Source: Andrena cerasifolii (Eukaryota; Arthropoda; Insecta; Hymenoptera; Andrenidae). From it: a stretch of 64,000 nucleotides of DNA. The stretch lies in assembly GCF_050908995.1 (NCBI RefSeq), contig NC_135120.1, positions 13,839,433 through 13,903,432 of the forward strand, given 5' to 3'. Below the pieces are notes generated by a model. The model was not told where the DNA came from. It saw only the letters and a list, made by a program, of their open reading frames with translations, and searched no databases. The position numbers were made by a program, and so were the translations under genes. Positions 11,313 through 23,200 of this stretch are shown here, piece after piece. Every line of letters begins with the position of its first letter. The stretch's first letter is position 1.

Positions 11313-13982
11313 TCACTGAGGACTATTTGTTACTTCTCCGTGCGTAGTGTCCAACATACTGTCGTTAATTCCATCTTCTTCGTCTTCCTCATCTTCAGGC
11401 TCCACTTCAGTTTCCAGTAATCTTATTTTCCTGTTGCTTTCACTTAAAACAGCAGCTACTTTCCGCGCACCACTAACTGCTATTCGTCTAGCAGTAATAC
11501 CTTGAAAAGGGCGTGGCCAACTGTTGCCCAAGAGATCGGTTAAACTAATTACATTCCTATCTTGATGTTCGAAGATTCGGGATTGGACCAATGGTAACTG
11601 AATGAGAAACGATCCGTGGGTATGTTTGTTGAGTAACAGTAAACTGAGGTACTCCTGGGAGTAAAACTGTAGATCAATTACAGTACCATCCATATAGGCT
11701 TTGGAATAAGATTCTGTTAAATAAATGATATTATTAATGCAAAAGTTTATCGTTCGCTTTACTACATGTTCCGAATAAATCGACAAACCTGATCTGTGAT
11801 CCACGTCTATTGTACTCGATCTGAAGTTGAGCGAGCCAGATTCTGTACAGGAACACTCAACTTTAAAAAGTCGTAACACTTTGTGATCTACGTCACAAGT
11901 AGCCACCAGTAAGCCATCATCGTTCGTTGCGATCTGAGAAGATGTAAATGGCGCGGATGGTGTCAACGAAATATTCGATATTGTGAAATGATTAACTAAG
12001 CCTTGATAAGCCTCGCCGAAAACGTTATGTATAGCGGTAATTAATTTTGCATGGGATTGCAATAAGGAGAAATTAAGATCTTGTTTCACGATAAGCGGAT
12101 GATCGCGCAGACAATGATTCTCATCGAGTATAGCCGCCCACTCGCTTCCTTCGGGTGTTAAACATGTTTGTAAATTTTCACGTCGTAAATATTGCCCCAG
12201 TTTTTCTAAATTCACTCCCTTCCTGCCTCCAACGCCTGGTTCGGTTTTATCGAAACCACGCAGGAACTCGGCAATAAATGTCAATTCTTGTTGACTAACG
12301 CGACTGACTTCAGATGGTATCCTTTCGCCTGTTAATCTCAGAATTACCACGTACAACCACCTGAAATAAAAAGAGTATAATAATAAAGGCATCGTTGATA
12401 GTGTCTTTAACTTTTAAAGCATACCTAAAGAATGCTTTATAATCACGCATACTGTGATCTATAACTTGCTGAATTTCTGAAGATTTCGCTAGAAAACCCT
12501 CGGAAGCATGAAGAGCATTAGTTATGATACTTTCATCGGTGAGCCCTAACAGTTCGTACGGACCACCCAGTCTCACCATCCCTCTCATTTCAGATAACTG
12601 ATACACTAATGCCATCCCAACGCTAGTTAAATTTTTTAGTACTAATTTCTATAAAACAACAACACATTGTTATGGTAGTTTATGTTTTTCCAAATGAAAG
12701 CCTTTAAGAATGTACCTGTATATTACTGTAGCACATCTCGATACTGTGCCCCAATTTTTTCAACCCCTTCTCAGTCAAATCTCTCAATAGAAAATTCTCC
12801 AAATTCTGAGTCGGTATGCCAATCATTAACAGTTCCAGGAAATCTGCGGCGACTCCACCAGGTGGATTTGTCTCTGCGTATCGTGCGAGCTTCTCGTCCA
12901 TTTCCAACAAAATTGTTTCCCATGCTTCGGAGATTGCCATTAATGTGCGCGAGAGATAATCCATCAAATACTCTATATTAGCTTGAGCTTGTGCTACCTC
13001 AGATTGAAATAAAAGCTTTGTAGAGATTTCATCGCAACTGAAAGCAACGTTACGACTTTTAATATGCAACGAACCTTTAAAAATGCAGTGTTCTGTTCCA
13101 GCAGTGGGCACCACAATCTGTTTGCTTTAATGCCACTGCTGTCTTTCCATGTGATCCACATTGGTTTACCAAACCCGCCGCTAATTTCCAATATTCGACC
13201 ATGCCCGATCGAAATTGTGCCACAGTAGAACATTCCGAACACATACATCGCGACGTTTCCATCCTCTAAACCAAGCTGGGAACAATAAGACTATTTATAA
13301 TAACCATAATTTATCTTTAATTTCAATCTGCTCTGTATATACGAATTATAAAGAAACATACGAAAAGTATATCTAATGTTTGAGACAGGAACTCCTTGTG
13401 CTCAGGTTCCTGACCGAAACTTCTGTTTAAACTGGGCAACGATGGAAGATATTCGCCCATTGGTAGCATGCTCGCTTTGTTACTCGAATTATCATTTTCT
13501 AAATTCGTCAATGGCAACCACATCATGCAAGTAATTCCGCTATGCAAGTTGAGCTTCGTTTTATGAATCACGTTCTTATTCTCTATATCTACAAGACACG
13601 CCAAGTTGGAAATTTCGTAACAAATAGCCAGAAGCTTTCCATCCGGTCTCCATGCTAGGTTCACTAAAGTGTCGGATTCCTCTTGAGGACTTAATAACCA
13701 TACCCTTTGCCACGTTAACCTGTGAAGCGTGACTTCTCCTGCAACAGTTTCGTCACAAGTAAAATTGTCAATCTGATACATTAGCTTCAGGTAACGCTCA
13801 AACTCTCGATTTCTATTGGTAACTCATCGATACGTTCTAAGGGCATTTCCAAAAGAAGATCAAATAATTTTAAAACCTTTTACATTAGCAATCGCTAAAA
13901 GGTCCATTTTCGGTGACCATTGCATTCTCGTTACTTCAGCTGGAAGCTGCCGTTCCTCCAGCTGCCTCATACTGCCTGCCAT
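11313..13982 (-). CDS. APC4: Anaphase-promoting complex subunit 4
   Basis: Scaffold subunit of the APC/C ubiquitin ligase that drives mitotic exit; nuclear/cytoplasmic. Exons in gene order: 13982-13877, 13738-13362, 13275-13170, 13092-12716, 12648-12425 and 12360-11313, total 745 aa (human 808). An N-terminal WD40-type propeller is visible (MQWSPKMDLLAIANVKGEV; LAWRPDGKLLAI). The APC4 long helical domain follows (EAWETILLEMDEKLA, GLKKLGHSIE, SSEIQQVIDHSMRDYKAFFRWLYV). The tail is acidic (EPEDEEDEEDG). An in-frame TAA precedes the ATG. The 77-nt intron 13169-13093 is my inference: it reconciles two reading frames and restores the human spacing, but its acceptor is weak. All other joins have good sites. 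Convergent with the Ig-domain gene. Confidence 0.92.
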
Positions 13983-16900
13983 TTTTGCAAATTTGATGGT
14001 ACCTTAACTCACAGAAACATTTCATCGAACTACTTGAAATCGTAATTCTCAGGTTATGTTTCTCACTGGCGTCGTGCTCCTCCATCTACAAAACACATAT
14101 ATAGTGTTTGTATGGATTTAGCTTTCGCTGATACCACAGTATTATCTATATACAATGCATAAATCACGAATTGACACAAATAACGTCACAGACTATACAT
14201 GCTTCGCGTCTATATCAATACTACGCAGGTGTTTCGAGAAACAAACATTCGTATCGGTATTTTTTAAAAACTTTTGCTTTGTTATTCGTAATCTCATTAA
14301 TCTTTATACTGAAAGATAATTTATTCTGAAAGAACGAAGAAGACAGTGACGGAACGTGACAGAAGGAAATTTTAAAGTTGTCATCGCGTTGCCGCAAATA
14401 AAAGAAAGGGACAAGGAAGGAAATTATTAGCACAGATTAAATGTTCTGTATCAGTGTGCGTTTGGGTTCCGCGGTCGAGAAACTCACGAGTGAACGCAGA
14501 AGGCATGGGACGGTTAAACAAATTGCCAAAACGGTGCCAAAAGAATTTTGCGGACATAGACGGTGGGGACTTGATATTAAATATAAACGCTGTTACTAGC
14601 CTTTCAGCGCGCACGTGAGGTATCGAACACTATGGTCGAAAATTGCGCGGCCAAACAAGACTTCCGTTCGAAATATCGCAAGGGACAGCTTTGTGCCAAT
14701 GATAAACTATTGTGATGCACATAAGCGTAGCAAGCCTAACCGAGATGAAATGCGGTTTTCATCATTCGATGAATACAAATTGGCGGAGAAATTGGAGTAG
14801 AAGTAGTAAGACTGATACGCAACGAAGATAGAATTTCTATTACAGTTACTAGATATTCAGAATCGTAAAAGAAATCCGTATAAAAAATAACGCGAGAAAT
14901 GAATTTTCCGCAATGGTAAAGTGAAACGTGCTGCATATAAGCAACAAGTAGAAACAGGCGAAAGCTACACAGACCGTCTGTTCAGTAACCGTACGAGTTC
15001 ACTTCCATTAAACGCACAGAGGCTTTACATTCAATTCTCTCTCTAAAGAAGCATTTATTCTTTCCATTTTGTCATTCGTTACTCCAAGTTAATTTTATTT
15101 CATATATAATACTATTTTCTCAGTTTTCTTTATTTCTTATCATTGATAACTAATGGGTAATACACCCGTGCAATAATAAATAACACATAATAATAATTCA
15201 TTGTCGATACATTTGAAAATCCAGTAAAAAAACATCGAAAGCTTCTCGAACCATTTAATTGATGATGCATCACAGAAAGCTGTTCAACAAATTACATCAT
15301 TCTATCCTGCATACATTTCCTACTTTCTTCTTTAAGCCAATCCGTCCGAAGTGCACCCAATGCACAGCGAACTAAACGAATAACGTCGCTGCATTGTTCT
15401 TTGCAGGACCCCCTATAGTACATAGATATACCAAACTGAATCGCGATCGACTCGTAGACGAAACATCATCGAGTTCCAGAAGGTCTAGCGCGAGTGGCCC
15501 GCGTTGATCGGCGCCGGCGAGCGTTAAAACTGGTTCACCCTAAAACCTCGATCGTCGGGACGCTGGCGGCGGCCACGTGGTTCTCAACCGCGCCGTCGAC
15601 GGATCGCTTGGTTTAACAGGTCGACGGGGATCCCGTCCGTCGACGGGAGCCCCGTTGATCGCCGATCCATAGTCGACATCGAGGCTGCGACCGTCGGTGG
15701 CCGAGGAGCGCGTCGCGGCAGAGCAGGAGGCGAGGTCGACCGAAGGTGGTTGGCCGCGAAGCGCGGGAGCAGGAGGCCGTCGAGGAACGCCACTGGCCAC
15801 GTGACCCGCCAGCCAGAATCCGCGGCGTCCGCCGAAAATCTAAATCCGTCCGAGCCGAGAAGAAGAGGCAGCCGCCGCGGACGGTGGCCACCGGGACCCA
15901 CGACGCTCGACAGCCACGAGCGCGATAGTCAATAATTGCCTGTAGGGTGCATCGGATCGGACCGCGGCCTGCGAGCGGACGCGTGCAACGTACGCTCGAC
16001 CAGCACCGAGGGAACGCACAGTCTTCGTCCCCCTTCTTCGGCTTGCACGGGGGAGGGTAGGAAAAGCGAAGGGACAGGATGATACGCGTCGACGAGACCG
16101 ACCCGGTGGGCGGTAAGGGAGACCATATATCTCTGAGAAATCATCGAGACCTCAGCTCGAGTGTGCGCTCAGCACTGTGGCAACTGGTGGAACGCTGCTC
16201 GTAGATCGTAGACCGTAGATCGATAGACAGTGGAACGGGAGAGTCGCTCCTCTCGTCGAGTTCTAGCCGCGATAAAAGTTGTAGGGACGGCGAGGTAGCG
16301 GAAGGGCATTTTGGTTCCGCGATTCCGGTCGAGCTCGGGAAGCCACTGGGAACGTGGCCGCGGCTGGTGATTGAATTGTTCACGCGGGGGAGTGGCACGG
16401 TGGTAGTGGTTGGGTCGTGATTTTTCTTTAAATAAATGCAGTGGCTCGCTGGAATTTGGGACGGCGGGGAGGGGCGACGTTCCTTGTTTACCGATCCGAC
16501 GTACAGTTTCAATGAACCGCGAGGAAGCTTTCCGCCTCGCCGTTCCGAGCGGAGAGTGCCGTTCCGCCAGCTGTCTCGTGCAGAAGGGTGAAACGAGGTC
16601 GCGGTCGGCGCGAAACAACCAGTTCCGTCGCGACGACGAAGGGCCGCGTGGCGAGACGTGGCGAAGCTTCGTCTCTGAATAGAAGGCTTCCCTTCCGAGG
16701 AATGCCTTCATGCTTGGCTAATAAAAGTAATCCCTCTTCGCCACTGCGACGCGAGAGATCCGACGATCAACTTCTATCGTCCAACAATTTGTTGGCCTTC
16801 CTGTTGCTATTGCGCTTCAGAGCATTTGCGATTCGCATACGGCGAATCAGGCGGGCAGCTATAGGCGCCGCGATGCCGGCTCGGATATTAAAGCCAATCC

Positions 16901-17266
16901 CTGCTCGAAAGACAAAAATCGCTAAATTTACACGCGACAGAAATTCGGTACAACCGCGCTCAGCTTCCTGAATGTCAGAATTGAACGAGTTGGCGAGGTT
17001 CCCTCGTAACGCAGGATCATCAAAAAATAGACGATTAACGGGGCGTTTGATTTCGCGTTTAAATTGCGCGCAGAACGATCATTTTCGCCCTCCGAATGCC
17101 GCGAGAAACGTGTACGATGCCGGAAATCCCTGCTGGTTGACGAAACCGCGTCGAATTTCTGCGCGATCAGCTTCCGGTCCTCGCGACGAAGCTCTTCGCG
17201 CAGCACACGTGGCCACTCAGCGGCTACGGACATTCTTCTTATTGCAAATTCGCCCGTGTTTTCCAG
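13983..17266. other. Intergenic/promoter region, CpG-rich from about 15480
   Basis: The first part should hold the APC4 promoter. From about 15480 to 17230 the sequence becomes GC- and CpG-rich, and open frames appear in almost every frame because stop codons are rare. I read this as promoter and 5' UTR of the kinase gene to the right, but could not fix a first exon. Confidence 0.4.
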
Positions 17267-20200
17267 AGATCGAGCCCAGCTTTCCCTATCGAGACGTGAC
17301 GATACGCCGTGGCGTGGAATTCAAGGATAATTACGACATCCAATCGGAGATCGGACGGTGAGTGTCAAGCTCGACGATTGTTTCGTACACGACGGTATTA
17401 TTATTGTTGACAAACAACTCGGCAAAGATTTCGTGCCAAGGGCGCGCTCGATCGTTCGTCGATCCGCGATCGGCAGAGTCCTCGATCAATTGGCAAGATT
17501 GTCGGTGATCGCGTTCTACCCTCGCGATGGAATAACGCCGGGCTATTCGCGCCCCGTGGCGTCCTGGGACTGACAATTTGCGAGGGTAGAAGCACCGAAC
17601 CATGGTTCGTGCGCGATTATCGCAAATATCGCGGCTCGCCGCAGGGATTGGCCATGCTGTTTCTGAATTTGACACGGTACGCGTGCGAGCATTGCGCAAC
17701 GATTAAACAAGCTGCCATGAAATTCTAATACACCCTCCCCCCGGGCGGTGGGGAATGTTCGCAGAAGCGGGCGATCGCTGCGGCGAAACTGCGCCGCTCG
17801 AAAGAGCAAACCCGTAATATTGAGCGTGTAAAGCGAGAGATCGAAGTTTACGTCGTGCGGTACCTGCCGCGTAGCGTGGCACCGGGCAAAGTCGGAGAGT
17901 TAAACGAATGGCCGTGTTAGCGACAGAGTATTAGAGGAAGATCGAGAAACGGAGGAAGATGAGAGGAATTTTGAAACCTTGACGTGTTTATTCCTTCCGG
18001 CCAGCGTAGTATTCCTGTCCTGTGTACATCGTAATCTCTCGGTTACTAGGCGCGCCTGCCATTATGAATGAGACCCGAACTTGAATGATCTTCCTCGTGC
18101 AGCGCAGCTGCTGGTAAACTTAACAAACAAACCGTCCACATTCCTGGCGCTGGACGTCGCGAGCCTGGGGAAGAATAGGCTTAGTTAGCAGAGCTCGCAC
18201 AGTTAGGATCGAGCGGTTCGAAGGGTAGAGTTTTTATTTTTAATCGAAGACCGAATTGCCGAGGCACGATGCGGATCGCGTATCGGTATCACGGGCGAAG
18301 GTATTGACGAATGGACTGATGCCAAAGGTAAGATCTGAATGTCAATGACGAACTATTAGTGAACCGTCGATTCTCAATGGCCACCCTCGATCAAACGAGA
18401 CCCTCGATCTTCATTCAATAGCAATGCCCCGCTTCTAGATAGATGATCGATCAGCGTCGCTGAACAGAAATTAATTAAGAGAGGCCATACGCGACGCATC
18501 GTATCTAGTGTTCCTTCTCGAGAATTTCTCGAGAAATTTTATAAATGTTTAGTTCTTATTTCTCGAGAAATAATATTTTTCGCGAGGAACTTAAGTCTAC
18601 GAAAATTATTATAAATATGGTTTATTTTCGGGATTGAATTTTTAGTTAGTTGAATTTGTATATTGCTAGTTAATCGCGAACGTATAAACACATCTACAAT
18701 TTATAATAAATCTTATTAGCAGCATTAGAGCCTATATGAATTACGATAGAAAATCTCAGTACAGAAGATTCGACATTATTGATTGGTGAAGGTGCTCTTA
18801 AATTCTTATTTAACAATTTAGAAAAATGGTATACCTACTGAATTAAGTAATGAGTTTCTTGTGGCTATTAAAGAAGAAATATCGAAAAGAAGAGAAGAAA
18901 CTATTGTAGCCCTTATAAAATTGTTGCATAGGTAATGGAGAATCTCTTCAAAAAGATTCAAAAGACGCGTTTTTCATTTAATATCCACGACAGATATGTG
19001 TATAACGCCAAAACAATTTTTAAGTAGCTAGACTTTCCGGGAGATATAACAGTAACCATGATTTTCCTGAAAATACTGGAAAATCTGATCCTCAAAATGA
19101 AGAATTACCATTAAGAAAACAATTAGAGATAGCAATCGCAAAGAGCCTCTAAGAAATTAGTATCAACCAAGAAGACGATAAATTCTGGACTTTAACAAAG
19201 GAATTTTATATTTTAAATCCACTGGAAGGACACCCAATTTACCATAACTTTTGGATATGCTACATAGGATTAAGTCAGCATCCACTCAAAACGAAAGAAA
19301 GTTTTCTGTAGCTACAGATTTTATCGCAAAAAAAAGAAACAGATGAAAAAGCGTTTTAAAATAAAAAAGTAATGTTTCACTTTGCACAAATTTTGTATTA
19401 AATAAATAAATATATAAATTATATTTAATATCTCTACTTTCATTTATACAAGGTCTGTGCAAATTAAACAGGAATGAACAATTAGTAAAAGGTTTCTTGC
19501 GTTTTTGGTAAATATTATCAACATTATTCCAAAAATATAAATTCTGTAATATTTCTTTGAATCTCTCGAGAATTCTCGAGAAGTATGATCTGATTTCGGA
19601 TTTCTCGAGAAACAAAATATCGAGAAATCAGGAACACTAATCGCATCGTCGTCGGAAGAATGACGCCCGTTCTACTTGGGAATCCGCATTCTTGAGGAAG
19701 CGCCTCCAATTATGCATCATCGACGATTCTCTATCTCGCGGAACGTGCTCTTTTACTATACACTCTCGCCTGAAACGTCCACGATCCAGAATCATTCATC
19801 GTTCCCAATACGCTCGCGCATCCCCCCCCTAATATTCGTGAATCATGTTTTCCAATTATCTCGAATCGCCTCCATTCTTCGCCAATCGCGTTCTTCAATT
19901 GGCTGCTCTCCATCGTGACTTTGCGCTTCCTCGCGAGTCGCGTGCAGAAACGGAGACCCGTGTAGAGGAGCTTCCGATGAGACGATCGAAGACACGTCGA
20001 TGATGAAGTATGCTGTTCTGCCAAGTTTTACATAGCTTTACATTATAGGCGTAATTAATGACTTCCCCGCCTCGCTAGAAGGAGACGCGGTAGAAATGAA
20101 CTAGGGAGGCAGACTTTTTTGGGTCAGACGGGAAACGAGGATCTTGCAACAAGAGGGGCCCAGCTACATTTTTGACAGTCTTCGAGTTACGACGTGTGAT

Positions 20201-23200
20201 ACACTTAAAACAAAATTCTACATCGTTTGGTGCACGTTTATTGCAGATATCAAACCTGCACCCATTACTGTTTTGTGCAATGTTCTTGCTCTGCGCAGCT
20301 GCAGATTTAAAAACTTCGCCAAAATTAGAAATAAAAACTTATCGACAACTGTGCGAAAGTATATATTTCTCAATTAGTGTTCAGCGATAAATTTATAAAC
20401 AGTTTTTTTTCTTCTAATTTAATTGGTAAAGATCGAGCTCTGCGCCCGCCTTGCCGCAAGGTCCTCGAACGAACAGTGCACGGGTCTGACAGCGGAGACT
20501 CAGAAATCCGAATAGCAATCCGACGCAGAACTGTTGATAACGTCGGAATGCAGCCACGGCGTTGCACGAGTCCTCGCCGTGTAATCAAGGTCTCCGCTCG
20601 TCTATAAATAATGCATTTTTCGCGGCGACTGACGTCCACGCGTCGAGCCGACGTAGCTACGTCGCTCGGACGCCTAGCGTCCCGACGCACTTGACACGCG
20701 GTTCGATCGAGCGTCGACACGCACCACTGGCTGAATCGCGGCTCGCGCCCCTGGCATAGAGAGCAGATCGCCGTTTCCATTAAAATCATCATTCTATTAT
20801 CGATTTCTGTGCATCGACAAATCCCCTTTATTCTTCGTTAGCAGAGGAGATTCCGCGTGAAAGTTCTGTTTCAGTCAAGACTCCAATTAATTTTCTCCGC
20901 ACAATAGCGATTTATCTCTGCCTAATTGGTCTATTATGTAGATACTAGTGGCGCCTATACGCAGTTAGTCAATTAGCGGGTTCATGGTGAATGGTTTCAA
21001 TTTGCGGAGACATGCCAAGCGTTGGAATTCTCCTCGTACCATTGTACTTGTTTAAAAAGCTTGTATTCCGAGCATTAAATTTTGCAGGTGCGTTAGAAAC
21101 GTCGGGTGATCGAAATCGAAGCTACTCGCAGCGTCTATGAGGCATCGATGTCTGAGAAAATGGGCGAGTCGTTAGAATTTATTAAAGCAGCGAGTTTCAA
21201 TTAGTGGAAAAAGAGTCCCGCTGTGGCGCTATGCTCTCTCTGGCAGATGCTCCATTTTGATAATTCGTTCCGCCGACCCTGTTGTCTGCGGTATGCTCTA
21301 CTAACTCACTGACTCACTAACTTGGCTCCGTGACAACCGTGTCACAGGTTACACCACTGCGTTCTAGCGGGCAGGAGAACTCGAGGGGGTGTAGCTTGGC
21401 ACTTCCTTCAGGGTTCTGCCGTTGCTCGGCATTTTTTTCTGGACTATAAAGACTCCCGCCGTCAAGGTCGAGAGCTGACGGCGCGCTGGCCTTGCCACGT
21501 CGGAGCGGGATGCGAAAGAAAAATTCGTCGCTCGCAGCAGAAGGGAAGGAAATAGGAAACTCGTTCTCCGTTGTTAGCTCGTGATTCTTTTAGCGCGACG
21601 TCCGCAGGAAGATCTCGCGCATTTGGACGGCGCTTTTGACTCGTCGCTTGGCACAACAAAGCATAGTAAATTCGAAGCAGCCGCGGCATTTGTTCCGTCA
21701 ACGTTGCAACGCGCGTCGCTCAGGCACAATTGTGTTGCATGCATCATGATTCATTTCGGGGGATCTGTGACATTTCCTGCTTCCACTCGCATCGTCCTTT
21801 TATGCTCCCTTCCGTTTTCGTCTAGCCACCGAACTATCGAAACCAAGGAACCGAGTACCTCTGCTTCCCGTCGCGCTTCATCCCTCCACCCCTTTAATCA
21901 AGAATGTCGAACATAAATGTTACCATCGCCTCGGTTGTAAAAGTCAAGCGGAATGACAGTGTTCTCTGTAATGAAACGGTGCGGCTTCCCTGGTTAACTT
22001 GCACCAGTAACAATTCATGCGTTCATAAATGTCGCGGAATTCTGTTCGGAGCACGTTCGCGCTCGGCGTGAAAGCAAACATCGTAGGAGCCTGCAACGGA
22101 GGGAAATTATAGACTGAGAATTCCGCTGGAATCCTCGCGGTACCGAGCAGCGTGTCCCCATAATTCGCTGAATCGTTGGTTCAATCGTTCGGACGCTGTT
22201 GAATTCGATACGATTGCCCAACGATCGAGATTGTTCCGTGCCGCGGTGTACAGAGGCGAACGGTGCAAGCACGTGAAACGGGACCGTTCCTATTTGCAGC
22301 GGGAAATTTGGCACCGTTTATCGATGTAAGGAGAAAGTGAGCGGTTTAATGCTCGCCGCGAAGGTGGTGAACACCTCGAAGAAGGAGGACAGACGGGCCG
22401 TGGAGAGGGAGGTGGAAATTATGCGACGGCTGCAGCATCCCCGACTTATTCAGCTGTACGATGCCATCGACACGGGCAGACAGATATACGTCATCTTGGA
22501 ATTGTAAGCCGCTAATGCCATAACTGTGCTGTATCCCCAATTCCCCGGCGACAGAATACCGCGGCTACAGCTATTTTCGTGTTCCAAGGATCGAAGGCGG
22601 TGAACTGTTCGAGAGGGTGATAGACGACGACTTCATGCTGACCGAGCGCAGTTGCGCCGTTTTCATGCGGCAGATCTGCGAGGGCATGGAATTCATTCAC
22701 CGGCAGAACATTCTCCATCTCGATCTAAAGGTGAGGTATCGGCGTTCTTCCACGCACGCCAACTTCAATTTTCAATTGGAGACCGTTACCTCAGTAATTT
22801 AATTTAATTTAAATTAATTTAAGCACCTTTGGTGCTGTGATTAGGTCTTAGGGCTCAGACTGTTTTGTTTGTTTTTATTTATTTTATTTCACTTTATTTT
22901 ATTTTATTGTTTTACATTTTATTTTGTGTTATTTTATGTTTTTGTTATATTTACTTTATCTTTTTACTAATTTGCTCTATACTTTGTATCTAAAGGGTTC
23001 TCCCGTTAATTTAATAATAATAATTTAATAATAATAATTATTATAATAATAATATTTATAATAATATTTATAATAATATTTATAATAATAATATTTATAA
23101 TAATATTTATAATTATTATAATAATAATTATTATAATAATAATAATAATAATTTTTAATTATTATTATTATTATTATTATTAAATTAACGGGAGAACCCT

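Noticed and set aside
16972..17266. Open frame with ATG that runs straight into the first visible kinase exon
   Set aside because: The sequence is unlike any kinase leader, the region is open in several frames because of GC content, and a good acceptor lies at 17266.
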